Both the position numbers and the translations under genes were made by a program. From positions 2,418,001 through 2,482,000 of the forward strand of contig NZ_CP049246.1 of NCBI RefSeq assembly GCF_011046555.1: DNA of 64,000 bases. The letters run 5' to 3'. Origin of the DNA: Sphingobacterium lactis. GTDB taxonomy: Bacteria; Bacteroidota; Bacteroidia; Sphingobacteriales; Sphingobacteriaceae. Under the pieces are notes generated by a model. It saw only the letters and a list, made by a program, of their open reading frames with translations, made no database searches and was not told where the DNA came from. This document shows positions 35,592-44,756 of the stretch, one piece after another. Within the stretch, counting starts at the first letter, position 1, and each line of letters begins with the position of its first letter.

Positions 35592-35629
35592 CAATCTGCC
35601 CTAAATCATTCGGAAATAAATTAATGGAG

Positions 35630-35672
35630 TAGCTCAAGGGGCTTTAGTTGAAAGCTCTTGAGCTATTTTTTT
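35630..35672 (+). terminator. Terminator of the sulfatase gene
   Basis: TAGCTCAAG and CTTGAGCTA with a partly paired inner part, then seven T. The stem includes the last codon (CTA complement, TAG stop) of the convergent apbE gene. Confidence 0.85.
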
Positions 35673-36634
35673 ATGATTTTTCCTGTATCCGTAATATAGA
35701 TTGCCTTATAATCTGGAAATTTCTTCATGAATTTTTGTCCTTCTTTCAATCCCAAGACCATGATGGAAGTGCTCAGGCCATTAGCAAATTCAGCTGATGG
35801 TCCGATTACTGTTACACTCACCAAACCTGTTGCGGGGTAGCCTGTCTTTGGATTTATGATGTGGGAATAGCGTATCCCATTGAATTCCACATATTTCTCA
35901 TAATTTCCGGAGCTGACCACCGCATTTCTGTTAAAATAGAGGATCTTGACCATTTTTCCAGGTTTGAAAGGGTTAAATACGCCAACTGCCCAAGGTTTCC
36001 CGTTTAATTGCTTCCCCCAAGCTGAAAGATCACCAGATGCATTAACGAGTCCAGCTTGTACTCCTTTGCTTTCCATTAGAGCTCGGCCTTTATCCGCTGC
36101 ATAACCTTTGCCAATCGATCCAAAACCAATCTTCATTCCTTTCTTGCGTAGGAAAATGGTCGATGCTATACTGTCGAGTACAATATCACGATAGCCAACG
36201 AGGGCGATGGATTTCTTCACCGCTTCGGCATTGGGCATTTCTTCCATGCTTCCATCAAATCGCCACACCTTGTCCAAGGCTACGATGCTGATGTCAAATG
36301 CACCACCGGATTGTTCAGCAAAAAAGATCGCTTTCTTGGTCAGCTCAAAAACCTCGCGGTCAACTTGTACAGGTTTTATGCCGGCGTTCCGATTCACTTC
36401 CGAAATTTGGGTATGTGGTCTCCATTCGGAAATCAGGTTCTCAATGCGCTCAATCTCTGTTACTACCATATCGATATGCTTGTTCGCGGTCAAGGTGTCC
36501 CTATCGACCAACGTAATTTCAAATCGAGAACCCATGAGCGTCATGCCCCGTCGCAATTGCACTTGAGCATCAGCGATATGCCCGGTGCTGAAGATGAATA
36601 GAATAGTGATACCTAACTGAATAACCTTTCGCAT
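35663..36634 (-). CDS. apbE: FAD:protein FMN transferase ApbE
   Basis: 323 residues with signal peptide (about 1-23). ApbE signatures include RRGMTLMGSRFEITL, GSIGKGYAADKG, NASGDLSAWG and the metal/FAD region SHIINPKTGYPATG. It attaches FMN from FAD to Thr or Ser of a partner protein outside the cytoplasm. Last gene of the operon ankyrin-DUF2271-PepSY/reductase-apbE; 4 bp separates it from the reductase. The likely acceptor is the DUF2271 protein (see findings). A lipoprotein Cys is not evident. Confidence 0.92.
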   Translation of the reverse strand: MRKVIQLGITILFIFSTGHIADAQVQLRRGMTLMGSRFEITLVDRDTLTANKHIDMVVTEIERIENLISEWRPHTQISEVNRNAGIKPVQVDREVFELTKKAIFFAEQSGGAFDISIVALDKVWRFDGSMEEMPNAEAVKKSIALVGYRDIVLDSIASTIFLRKKGMKIGFGSIGKGYAADKGRALMESKGVQAGLVNASGDLSAWGKQLNGKPWAVGVFNPFKPGKMVKILYFNRNAVVSSGNYEKYVEFNGIRYSHIINPKTGYPATGLVSVTVIGPSAEFANGLSTSIMVLGLKEGQKFMKKFPDYKAIYITDTGKIIKK

Positions 36635-36638
36635 AGTC

Positions 36639-38849
36639 CTAATAACAGTCGGTCATTAATTGTTGTTTCTTTTGATAGTAGGATAGGGGTCTGTTGTTTG
36701 CCTCAAGACAGATTTTGTCCAACAGATTTTCGACATCCCGTTGCATGGCTAGGGATCCGCAGATCATAATCACACCTCCTCTTGCCAGAAGTTTGGCGAA
36801 TCGTAATTTATCTTTTGCAATAAGGTCCATCACGTAATGGCCAGGTTCCTGTCTTGAATAAGCAAATTGATAATCTACCAAATGGCTCTTGGACATCTGT
36901 TCCTCAGCAAATCGTACGTATTGATTTACCCAATCATTCTGATAACGGAAACCGCCATAGCAATATATTGGTGTCCGTTTGCTATTTTCTGCAATCATAC
37001 CGAGGAAAGGGGCGATGCCTGTTCCGTTAAAGATCAACGCTACCTCTTTCGCTTTCCTAGGAAAATGAAAGATAGCATTGCGCATGGCCTTCGCCTTGAT
37101 AACATCGTGCACCGCTAAGTCGTGGAGATAGGTGGATCCCAATCCCTGCTCATGCTTTTTAACGATCAATTGCAGTTTACCTCCGCATTTACCAATGGAA
37201 TAAAACCGCTCACGGTGATCATTACCTGGATAGATAGCAAAAAGATCACCCGACGTATACCGCTGGTTCTTAATGGGTTCGAGAATTACTTTAAAGGTGT
37301 CGTTGGAGGCGCTTATCGATGTTTTCTCCAACACTTTCCATTCCTGCATTTTCGTAGGCTTCTCTGCATAAACCGCTGCTGCGGTTGCTAAAGGCAATAA
37401 TGATTTATCCGAAAAAGCCTGAAGCCACGGGATAAGCTCATCAATGGCTTTGTCATTAACGGTATGTAGGGGAAGGTATTCTTTTGCCCAAGGAAGTTCC
37501 TTTAAAGCATTGTCCACCTCGATGGCATAAGCGCAATAATCAGGGTATGCCTTTGAACCAAAACCCAAAACGGCATAGGCGATTGATTGATCCTGTGGTA
37601 CTGACTGCAGCAGTTCTAAAAATTTCCCCGCATTTGATGGCGCATCTCCCAATCCATAAGTCGATGTCAAGATCAATATCTTGTTTGCTTTAGGAAATGT
37701 ACCGTATTGATTCATGGCTGCCAGGTAGGATTTTTCACCTGCTGCTAACAATTGTTCTTGAATCTTATTTGCGAAAAATAACGTGCTTCCATTTTCTGAT
37801 CCGTAAAGAATCACAGTTTCGGCATCAAGAGGCTTAAATTTGTTCCTGATTTTTGTACGGCTCCGTTTCAGGGTGATAACAAATCCTGTATAGATAAAAG
37901 CCAGGATATTTAGGGAAGCTATTCCCAATACAATGGCCCAAACAATATTGGTGCGCCCCGTATGGATGTCCATATTCCAACGTTCCTGCCACTTATTGCT
38001 CGGGAAGATCGTCCTTTCTACGATTTGACCTGATATCTGGTTGATCTGAAGTTCTTCATCCTGGAGTTTCACGATGTAAAATTCCTCAGGATCATCGGGA
38101 ATAAAAGGAAATTCAATGGATTCCAATCGCTCTAGGGGTATTGACTTAAAGATTGGGAAATCTGCCGGCGATAGGGAAGGGCCATCTTCCATATCCTCAC
38201 TGTTACCTACAGATACTTGCTCCACCACCGCTTCACCTTGGAACAATTCCATGCGAAGCAGGAAGAGATATGTACCTGTAATGGCAATAATCAAAACCGG
38301 AATGAGTGCCAACCTACCTGTGACGACATGAAAATATTGGGAAAAAAAATCCTTTTGCACCTTGGCAAAGAAGTTTTTGAAACCCTGCTGTCTTTTGAGA
38401 ATGAGAACAAGACCGGAAATGCTGATTAGCACCAATAGAAAGGAAACAACAGCGACGATGACCCTACCTGTTTCTTTTAGGAACAGGGATCTGTGCAAAG
38501 CGGTTGTCCATTGAATAAATGGGCTTTGCTGGGTAATTTCACCGATTTTTTCGCCATTATATGGGTTAATATATCCTTTAATGGGATTTCCTTCTTCATC
38601 GATGGCATCGATGCTGACAAAGCCGCGATGGTCTCGGGATAAGGTGATGATTTCAGGATAAACCTTGTGCAGGTTCGGTACGACCTGCGCAAGGTTTAGT
38701 GTATCTGCTTCGTCAATTCGGTAAGCGGGAAGTTTATCGTTCACTGCACCTACGGCCAGGATGACACCCGTTGCCGCTAAGATGACCAAGAAAACGGATG
38801 AAATTAAAGCAAGGGCAAGATGGGCATATCGCCAAAGAGATAATACCAT
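36639..38849 (-). CDS. PepSY-transmembrane / flavodoxin / ferredoxin-NADP reductase fusion
   Basis: 736 residues. The N-terminal part (about 1-330) is a PepSY-TM type domain with four membrane segments (near 8-32, 125-150, 176-200, 303-328) and periplasmic PepSY-like loops. The cytoplasmic half is a flavodoxin-like FMN domain (about 340-475: ILYGSENGST, LTSTYGLGDAPSN, YAVLGFGS) and an FAD/NADPH domain (about 485-736: ERFYSIGK, FNGTGIAPFLG, MICGSLAMQRDV). The arrangement resembles cytochrome P450-reductase or sulfite reductase flavoprotein fused to a membrane module: electrons from NADPH pass through FAD and FMN to the membrane side, then to an envelope acceptor. Ferric-siderophore reductases of this build are known. 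Confidence 0.86.
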   Translation of the reverse strand: MVLSLWRYAHLALALISSVFLVILAATGVILAVGAVNDKLPAYRIDEADTLNLAQVVPNLHKVYPEIITLSRDHRGFVSIDAIDEEGNPIKGYINPYNGEKIGEITQQSPFIQWTTALHRSLFLKETGRVIVAVVSFLLVLISISGLVLILKRQQGFKNFFAKVQKDFFSQYFHVVTGRLALIPVLIIAITGTYLFLLRMELFQGEAVVEQVSVGNSEDMEDGPSLSPADFPIFKSIPLERLESIEFPFIPDDPEEFYIVKLQDEELQINQISGQIVERTIFPSNKWQERWNMDIHTGRTNIVWAIVLGIASLNILAFIYTGFVITLKRSRTKIRNKFKPLDAETVILYGSENGSTLFFANKIQEQLLAAGEKSYLAAMNQYGTFPKANKILILTSTYGLGDAPSNAGKFLELLQSVPQDQSIAYAVLGFGSKAYPDYCAYAIEVDNALKELPWAKEYLPLHTVNDKAIDELIPWLQAFSDKSLLPLATAAAVYAEKPTKMQEWKVLEKTSISASNDTFKVILEPIKNQRYTSGDLFAIYPGNDHRERFYSIGKCGGKLQLIVKKHEQGLGSTYLHDLAVHDVIKAKAMRNAIFHFPRKAKEVALIFNGTGIAPFLGMIAENSKRTPIYCYGGFRYQNDWVNQYVRFAEEQMSKSHLVDYQFAYSRQEPGHYVMDLIAKDKLRFAKLLARGGVIMICGSLAMQRDVENLLDKICLEANNRPLSYYQKKQQLMTDCY

Positions 38850-38856
38850 TCCTGAA

Positions 38857-39342
38857 CTATTGTACCTTGCTTAGTTTTACAAATCGAATATAACCGTTTC
38901 CGGAAGCACGCTCTGTTACACCCTGGGTGGTCAATGGAATTTCTACATCTTTCGTGTGATAATTCTTTTCTTCCACTGCGGATTCAAAACGTAATTTATA
39001 GCCTTTGTTCAGCTTCGCATTATCAATGCTGATTGTTTTAACGGCGCGGTCACCTCCAGCGATGGAGGCACTTGTGATGGCGCTTAACTTCTCTTTGGAT
39101 TTTGTTTGGAATTTATACCATTCCTTCAAGGTGTTATACCATTGTTTATCGGGACCTAATACAGCGAGCGTTTTTTCATAAGCGCCTTTTGGGTTGATTA
39201 AAGATATGACAACATAGGCTTCTTCACCCTGGTAGGCATTCATCTGAATCATGCATTTGTAGTTGCTAGATTGTGCGGAAGCTTGAGTTCCGAAGAATGC
39301 GGTTAAGAAGAATATGGTCAGTAACTTATGCAATTTTAACAT
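38857..39342 (-). CDS. DUF2271 domain protein, probable flavinylated electron carrier
   Basis: 161 residues: signal peptide (about 1-23, ASAQ) and a single beta-sandwich domain of the DUF2271 type (MIQMNAYQGEEAYVVISLINPKG given in part, WYKFQTKSK). The stretch LSAITSASIAGG, with Thr90, resembles the acceptor motif of ApbE-type FMN attachment (S/D-G/A-A/I-T-x-S/T-S/A). DUF2271 genes are typically found with ApbE and PepSY genes. Role inferred: periplasmic electron carrier between the fusion reductase and an iron or other acceptor. 7 bp from the reductase start, 4 bp after the ankyrin gene. Confidence 0.8.
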   Translation of the reverse strand: MLKLHKLLTIFFLTAFFGTQASAQSSNYKCMIQMNAYQGEEAYVVISLINPKGAYEKTLAVLGPDKQWYNTLKEWYKFQTKSKEKLSAITSASIAGGDRAVKTISIDNAKLNKGYKLRFESAVEEKNYHTKDVEIPLTTQGVTERASGNGYIRFVKLSKVQ

Positions 39343-39346
39343 GTTT

Positions 39347-40828
39347 TTATTTTAAGAAATCAAGTGATACATTGTTGTTTTTAAGGAAGTCGTTCTCTGC
39401 AGCTAAATCATAGGCAGTTTCGTCGAATTCCGTTTTCAGGTCCTTTTTAGCACCTAATGCGATCAGTCCTTTCAAGACTTTGTCGTTTTTCGCAGTTAAG
39501 GCTGCCTTATGCAAGGCGGTCATGCCTTCTTTATTCTGTGCGTTGATATTCGCGCCAAGCTCTGCTGCCTTCTGAATCAATGCTTCATCTTCCTGTGAAA
39601 CGGCAATATGGAAAAGGGAGCTTCCATCGGTTTGTGGAGCAATTACATCAATCCCTGCCTTTTTCAACAACGCAAGTTTTGCTGCAAATGGATCTTCTTC
39701 TGGCTTCGCAGGACCTGCCGGTCTTGGTGAATTAAACCAGTAGAATGCAAGGTTATTACCATCTTTATCCAACAGTTTTGCATCTGCACCCTTGCTTAAT
39801 AATGTTTCTACAACTGCTGGTGAACCAGTTGCGATAGCACGCGTTAGTGCAGTTTCACCTTTATCATTCTGAACATTGATATTGTTTGCTTTTGAAAGCA
39901 ATAATTCAACGATCTTCGCATCGCGACCTGCCGAAGCAAGCATTAATGCGGTATTGCCATCTTTGTCAGCTTTCGATGCGTCAGCACCCTTATCCAAGAA
40001 ATAAGTAATGATTTCGACATTCGGTCTGCGTACAAGTGAATTTAGGATCGAAGCACCATCTTTATTGGTAGCTTTTGGATTTAGTCCTAGTTTTTCAACA
40101 AGATATTGATAAGTGTCTAACCCATTTGATTTTCCACGTGAGCCCATGGCAGCGAAGAAGAGCGCATTATCGGTCGGTTTGATGCTTTTCGACATGAGTT
40201 TTTCCATCAACGCGATATTGCCGTACCGAGCGGCATAATCCGTAGCTGTAGCACCGTTGCTATCGGTATCTTTCAATGAAAGACCTTTCGTTTCCAGGTA
40301 TTCGGCTATTTTCAGATCTTCATCCAACGCAATAGCTAATAGCATTAAATTAGCGCCATCATCGTATGTTGCTTTTGGATCTACACCAGCTTTGAATAGG
40401 GATTCGTAAACTCCGGTATTTTTATTTCCAGAAGTGGCTGCAGAAGCCGCAATGGCTGAGCCATGACTATCCTGATACTTTACATCAGAGCCTTTAGCGA
40501 TCAAATAATCAACAAGTTCTTGGTTTCCGGTGCCAACTGCCCAATGCAGGTAACTGCGGCTATGGTGTGTCTTTTTAGTGACGCCATTTCCTTCTTGCTC
40601 AACCATAAATTTAACCACATCGGTTGGAGCTTGGTTTACAATGGCGATTGCTACAGGATCCCAGGATCCAGCATTTGGCTGGGACGGACTGTTCCCTTTT
40701 TGAATCTCAGCCTTAACAGCTTCCAAATTGGGTTTTGATTTCCAGAAATCATGACTTAATAGGGTGCTGGTTTGTGCATTTGCATATACTCCTAAAAGTA
40801 GGAAAGCTGGTAAAAAGAGCTTTTTCAT
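39347..40828 (-). CDS. Secreted ankyrin-repeat protein
   Basis: 493 residues: signal peptide (about 1-18, ANAQ) and about ten ankyrin-type repeats throughout ([62 protein letters not shown]). Ankyrin repeats bind proteins; in the periplasm such a protein may scaffold the receptor, reductase or carrier. First gene of the redox operon, divergent from the TonB receptor gene. A known arrangement in this phylum is an ankyrin-like protein next to a PepSY protein, but its role is not established. Confidence 0.87.
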   Translation of the reverse strand: MKKLFLPAFLLLGVYANAQTSTLLSHDFWKSKPNLEAVKAEIQKGNSPSQPNAGSWDPVAIAIVNQAPTDVVKFMVEQEGNGVTKKTHHSRSYLHWAVGTGNQELVDYLIAKGSDVKYQDSHGSAIAASAATSGNKNTGVYESLFKAGVDPKATYDDGANLMLLAIALDEDLKIAEYLETKGLSLKDTDSNGATATDYAARYGNIALMEKLMSKSIKPTDNALFFAAMGSRGKSNGLDTYQYLVEKLGLNPKATNKDGASILNSLVRRPNVEIITYFLDKGADASKADKDGNTALMLASAGRDAKIVELLLSKANNINVQNDKGETALTRAIATGSPAVVETLLSKGADAKLLDKDGNNLAFYWFNSPRPAGPAKPEEDPFAAKLALLKKAGIDVIAPQTDGSSLFHIAVSQEDEALIQKAAELGANINAQNKEGMTALHKAALTAKNDKVLKGLIALGAKKDLKTEFDETAYDLAAENDFLKNNNVSLDFLK

Positions 40829-40845
40829 ATCTGTAACGTGTTTAT

Positions 40846-40860
40846 TTAAATTAAATCTAA
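40846..40860. promoter_or_regulatory. Fur-box-like palindrome at the redox operon promoter
   Basis: TTAAATTAAATCTAA, related to the site at 41031-41045 and centred about at the transcription start implied by the -7 element at 40868-40875. Consensus of the two: TTAGATTwAATCTAA on one strand. Confidence 0.45.
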
Positions 40861-40867
40861 ATTAATG

Positions 40868-40875
40868 CAAATATA
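40868..40875 (-). promoter_or_regulatory. -7 element of the redox operon
   Basis: On the minus strand TATATTTG is an exact TAnnTTTG match, about 40 bp before the ankyrin gene ATG. A TTG occurs 16 bp upstream, closer than the usual 19. Confidence 0.45.
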
Positions 40876-40966
40876 GAAATATAAAATAAATCAATACCTC
40901 CTAACTGTATTTTTTTCACTAAAATCTGTGTTGATGTTACGGAAATACACTTTTTAGCCATATCAA

Positions 40967-41005
40967 TATGACGCAATCCGAAACTTTATGACGCAATCCG
41001 AAACT
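40967..41005 (+). repeat. Two 19-bp tandem direct repeats (TATGACGCAATCCGAAACT)
   Basis: The same 19 bases appear at 40967-40985 and 40987-41005, 20 bp apart (about two helix turns), and end 7 bp before the -33 element of the TonB receptor promoter. This is the usual place for an activator such as an AraC or LysR protein. No third copy was noticed elsewhere in the window. Confidence 0.85.
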
Positions 41006-41012
41006 ATTGCAT

Positions 41013-41044
41013 TTTGATTAGCCAATTAACTTAGATTAATTCTA
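41013..41044 (+). promoter_or_regulatory. Promoter of the TonB receptor gene
   Basis: TTTG at 41013-41016, 20-bp spacer, TAATTCTA at 41037-41044 (imperfect -7). It overlaps the palindrome at 41031-41045, so a protein bound there would block it. Confidence 0.45.
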
Positions 41045-41045
41045 A
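41031..41045. promoter_or_regulatory. Fur-box-like palindrome at the TonB receptor promoter
   Basis: TTAGATTAATTCTAA, an inverted repeat with a few mismatches, overlapping the -7 element 38 bp before the receptor ATG. Like the site at 40846-40860 it fits an iron-dependent repressor; that identity is inference. Confidence 0.5.
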
Positions 41046-41082
41046 ATTAGCGGCCAGTTTAAAAAATCATAATTACTACTCG

Positions 41083-43560
41083 ATGAAAATGAATCTTAAG
41101 ATAGTCCTGCCACTTCTAGGACTAGTCGCAGGCTCAACTTGCTTACAAGCCCAAACCACTGTAAAAGGTCGCATCGTTAATGAAAGCAAAGAACCGGTTT
41201 CTGATATTACGGTTATTGTTGGTGAAAAGGCCACTTCAACGGATGCACAGGGGTATTTCAATTTATATTACGACAAACCGGGCCGTTTCAAGATCAAGGT
41301 TTCTGGTTTAGGATATTCCACAAGGGAAATCGAATACAGACAGGATGGCGGGGAAACCACCCTGAACGATATCGTTTTAAAAGCTGACGGTTATAACATT
41401 GATCAGGTTGAAGTATTCGGTGAACGCGGTCGCCAACCGAAAGGATTGGAAGATATTACCCGCCTTCCGTTGAAACCCTCTGACCAGATTCAATCCATTT
41501 CGGTAATCTCCCATAAGGTAATTGAGGACCAAGGTGCTTTAACCATTACTGAAGCGGTACGTAATATCCCTGGCGTTACGCTATTCGGAAGTTACGGTGG
41601 TGTTAAAGAGTCCATGTCTTCACGTGGATTCCGTGGTGTGCCAGTCTTGAAGAACGGTGTTCGGATGGACTCTCAATTTCAGACGGCTTCCGGTGTGGTG
41701 GATATGCAAGGTGTAGAGTCCATTCAGATGATCAAGGGTTCTGCTGCTATTACTCAGGGTGTTATTACCGATATCGGTAACGCTGGTGGTGTCATCAATG
41801 TGGTAACGAAAACCCCGAATTTCGTGAATGCCGGAAATGTTGGTGTACGCGTTGGAAGTTGGGGCCAATTCCGCCCTACCTTCGATGTACAGGGTGTTGT
41901 CGATAGTAAAGAAACCTTGGCCGTTCGGTTCAATGGTTCTTACGAACGTGCAGATAGCTATAGAAAAGGCGTGTCTGCAAATTCGGTCTATTTCAACCCA
42001 TCCATTAAATGGAAAGCATCCGAAAAGACAACCATTACATTAGAAGGGGATTACCTGAATTCCAATAAAACACCAGTTACATCTGCTGTAAACCTGAATC
42101 CATCACAAAGTGTAAATGCATTGTATGTATTGCCTTACGATAAGATTGCCGGCTTAGCAACTGACAACAACAACACGGTAATGAGCAGTGTTATGGCCAG
42201 CATCAGTCATTCCTTGTCGGACAATTGGCGTGTACGCGGAACGTATGCGAAATCGTCCTATCAGGTTGACAACATGTCTACCGGAGCGAGCATTCTACGT
42301 GGAAATAATCCAGATAACACGTTGTTCTCCCGTCAGTTAAGCCGGAGCAAACGCGATGATAAAAATACAACCGTTCAATTTGATTTAATTGGCGAAGAAC
42401 TGTACACGGGCAAGATTAAACATACCGCGCAAGTTGGTTTTGATTACCGTATTGCTGATGCCAAAACAACGGCTATGGCTGGGACATTGAGCCCAATCGG
42501 CAAGGGCATCGACCTTGGCAAACGTACAGCCATCGATACGATTGATATCCATGGGTCATGGGCTACGGATCTGGCACAGGTGCAATACCACGATGTGAAT
42601 GGAAATGATCAAGTGGGATTGAAAGTGGCCTTCGTTGACGGCGAACCGGTTGCTGCCTACTACAATACGTTCGGAATCCTAGCACAGGATGTGATCGAAT
42701 TCAATAAATACCTGAAAGTGGCGTTGGGATTACGCTATTCGGAAATCGATACGAAAGACTTCACCTCCAATAGTCGTAAGAAAGAGAGTGCCTGGAACCC
42801 AAGCTTTGGTGTCATCGTTACGCCAATGAAAAATGTGAATGTATTTGGATCCTATACGAATGCGACCAATCTGCGCAGCGCGTCCAATCCAATGGTAGGC
42901 GGTGGTACAATTGGTGCTTCAACGACAACCCAATTCGAAGGGGGGATCAAATCAGATTGGTTGGATGATAAATTGCGATTTAACCTGACTTACTTCCATA
43001 TCTTTACCTCAAACCTGTCAAATCAAGAGTATGTAGACGGTACAACAAATCCTACTGGATATTACTTTAAAGCAGGTGATTTGGTGCGTGATGGTATCGA
43101 AGCGGAATTGAACGGTCGTGTTATGGACAATTTAACCGTGATGTTGGGCTATGCCTATTTAAATGCACGCTATAAAGACTCACCTTCCTACGTTGAAGGA
43201 TCTGCACCAATGAACGCACCGGACCATACCGCAAACGGTTGGGTTCAATACGAATTCAATCAAGGTTTCCTACGTAACCTAAGCTTAAGTGCAGGTGTAT
43301 ATTATGTCGGTGAACGTCCAGTGAATGAATACAGTACCAAATATGATGGACATACCTATAACCCAGGTGAAAAACCATTCGATATGCCTGCATATACAAC
43401 CGTGAATGCACAAGTGGGCTATAAGATGAAACATTGGGAAGGTCGTTTATTCCTGAATAACTTGACAGATGTAGTTGGCTTGAACTCGTATTTCAGAGGT
43501 GGATTCATCAATCAGATCGACCCTAGAAATGTTGCCTTTGCATTAAATTATAAGTTCTAA
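41083..43560 (+). CDS. TonB-dependent siderophore-type receptor
   Basis: 825 residues: signal peptide (about 1-23), a carboxypeptidase-regulatory domain (about 27-98), a plug (about 120-250: LPLKPSDQIQSISVISHKVIEDQG, IPGVTLFGSYGGVKESMSSRGFRG, VESIQMIKGSAAI) and a 22-strand barrel ending in NYKF. The plug sequence is of the FhuA/FpvA siderophore class rather than SusC. It would take up an iron chelate for the reductase system encoded divergently. Likely regulated by the repeats and palindrome just upstream. Strong terminator after the stop. Confidence 0.88.
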   Translation: MKMNLKIVLPLLGLVAGSTCLQAQTTVKGRIVNESKEPVSDITVIVGEKATSTDAQGYFNLYYDKPGRFKIKVSGLGYSTREIEYRQDGGETTLNDIVLKADGYNIDQVEVFGERGRQPKGLEDITRLPLKPSDQIQSISVISHKVIEDQGALTITEAVRNIPGVTLFGSYGGVKESMSSRGFRGVPVLKNGVRMDSQFQTASGVVDMQGVESIQMIKGSAAITQGVITDIGNAGGVINVVTKTPNFVNAGNVGVRVGSWGQFRPTFDVQGVVDSKETLAVRFNGSYERADSYRKGVSANSVYFNPSIKWKASEKTTITLEGDYLNSNKTPVTSAVNLNPSQSVNALYVLPYDKIAGLATDNNNTVMSSVMASISHSLSDNWRVRGTYAKSSYQVDNMSTGASILRGNNPDNTLFSRQLSRSKRDDKNTTVQFDLIGEELYTGKIKHTAQVGFDYRIADAKTTAMAGTLSPIGKGIDLGKRTAIDTIDIHGSWATDLAQVQYHDVNGNDQVGLKVAFVDGEPVAAYYNTFGILAQDVIEFNKYLKVALGLRYSEIDTKDFTSNSRKKESAWNPSFGVIVTPMKNVNVFGSYTNATNLRSASNPMVGGGTIGASTTTQFEGGIKSDWLDDKLRFNLTYFHIFTSNLSNQEYVDGTTNPTGYYFKAGDLVRDGIEAELNGRVMDNLTVMLGYAYLNARYKDSPSYVEGSAPMNAPDHTANGWVQYEFNQGFLRNLSLSAGVYYVGERPVNEYSTKYDGHTYNPGEKPFDMPAYTTVNAQVGYKMKHWEGRLFLNNLTDVVGLNSYFRGGFINQIDPRNVAFALNYKF

Positions 43561-43596
43561 AAGAAAAGCTGTTCATCAGCAGAATATTGAATTTTT

Positions 43597-43628
43597 AAAA
43601 CACCTGGAGCAATCCAGGTGTTTTTTTT
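43597..43628 (+). terminator. Terminator of the TonB receptor gene
   Basis: CACCTGGA and TCCAGGTG around a GCAA tetraloop, with an A run before and eight T after. A near-perfect intrinsic terminator. Confidence 0.92.
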
Positions 43629-44018
43629 GTTCCTATGAAATTGAGTGAGAATTTGATGGAATAGAATACATGCCAATAATTAACAATTTACCTCTACAAT
43701 ATTATCTTGAAATTACCCTTTGATTTTACTAAAATTTCAAAAAAATAGCGGGTAATATTCTGTTTACATACATGCTAAAACGCTTTTATGTACTTTAAAC
43801 CAAGTATATTTAAGATGTTTATTGTATTTCGATAATATTCATAAGATAGTATAATAATAAGATAACTACGGACAAAATTTTACCTTAAGGATTATTTTAC
43901 TTTGAATTATCAATTATAGATTCATTTCTCAAGCAGAATACTTTTTAAAATTTTTGTGCACCCAATAACCAGTGCGAGAAAGAACCGAATGTTCATCCAA
44001 CAACGAAAAACATTGTAT
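43629..44018. other. 390-bp AT-rich spacer before the polysaccharide utilisation locus
   Basis: No gene. It should hold the promoter and regulator sites of the locus. A TTACTTTG at 43897-43904 is one mismatch from the -7 consensus, about 115 bp before the first ATG; no paired -33 found. No obvious long repeat. Confidence 0.45.
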
Positions 44019-44681
44019 ATGAAAAATTATATCCTAATGATGATGTTTATTGCGTTTGGTACACTTAATTCAAGTGCTCAAACCGAAAGGGAAGCCTATT
44101 TAGAGGTAATTACTAAACGATCAGATAAAATCATAGCAACCTTGAATATTCAAGATCCTAAAGTTTATAGCGAGGTTTTAGCTGATTTAGTTAACCAATA
44201 TGATCTCTTGAATACCAATCATGAAAACCATTCCGCTAAACTCGCAGCCATAAAAAATAACTCATCTTTTAGTAAGGATAAACAAGAAGAAGAAATCAAG
44301 TTATTGTCGGATAGAAATGAAAAAGCAATCGCTAAGCTTCACGACCTTTTTATCAAGAAATTGGATAAAAATTTAAATGATGAGCAGATTGCGAAATTGA
44401 AGGATGGCATGACCTACAGCATTTTACCTCGAACCTATACAGCTTACGTGGAAATGATCCCTTCCTTAACTTCCGTACAAAAGGACACGATTATGAATAT
44501 GTTGGTGGAAGCTCGTGAAAAAGCAATTGATGCACCGAGTGCTGACGCAAAACATGCTGTGTTTGGAAAATATAAGGGTAGAATTAACAATTACCTTTCC
44601 AAGGAAGGTTTTGATTTGAAAATCGAAGGTGAAAAATGGAAAGAGCGCATAGCTGCTCAAGAAAAGGCGAAAAAGAACTAA
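44019..44681 (+). CDS. DUF3826 family secreted protein
   Basis: 220 residues: signal peptide (MKNYILMMMFIAFGTLNSSAQ) and a helical domain with REAYLEVITKRSDKIIATL, DEQIAKLKDGMTYSILPRTYTAYVEMIPSLT (given in part) and a charged tail. DUF3826 genes occur with pectate lyases and SusC/SusD in Bacteroidota pectin loci; biochemical role unknown. The ATG at 44019 is chosen over one 21 codons upstream because it opens the signal peptide. First gene of the pectin locus. Confidence 0.8.
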   Translation: MKNYILMMMFIAFGTLNSSAQTEREAYLEVITKRSDKIIATLNIQDPKVYSEVLADLVNQYDLLNTNHENHSAKLAAIKNNSSFSKDKQEEEIKLLSDRNEKAIAKLHDLFIKKLDKNLNDEQIAKLKDGMTYSILPRTYTAYVEMIPSLTSVQKDTIMNMLVEAREKAIDAPSADAKHAVFGKYKGRINNYLSKEGFDLKIEGEKWKERIAAQEKAKKN

Positions 44682-44690
44682 ACAGCGAAG

Positions 44691-44707
44691 CCGCCAATTT
44701 TTGGCGG
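44691..44707 (+). terminator. GC-rich hairpin between DUF3826 and susC
   Basis: CCGCCAA and TTGGCGG with a TTT loop, 10 bp after the DUF3826 stop and without a T run. Better seen as an attenuator or mRNA-stability hairpin that sets the ratio of DUF3826 to SusC than as a full stop. Confidence 0.5.
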
Positions 44708-44756
44708 TCAAACAATTGATAACCTATTTTATAACACCTATTAATTGAATCTAATT

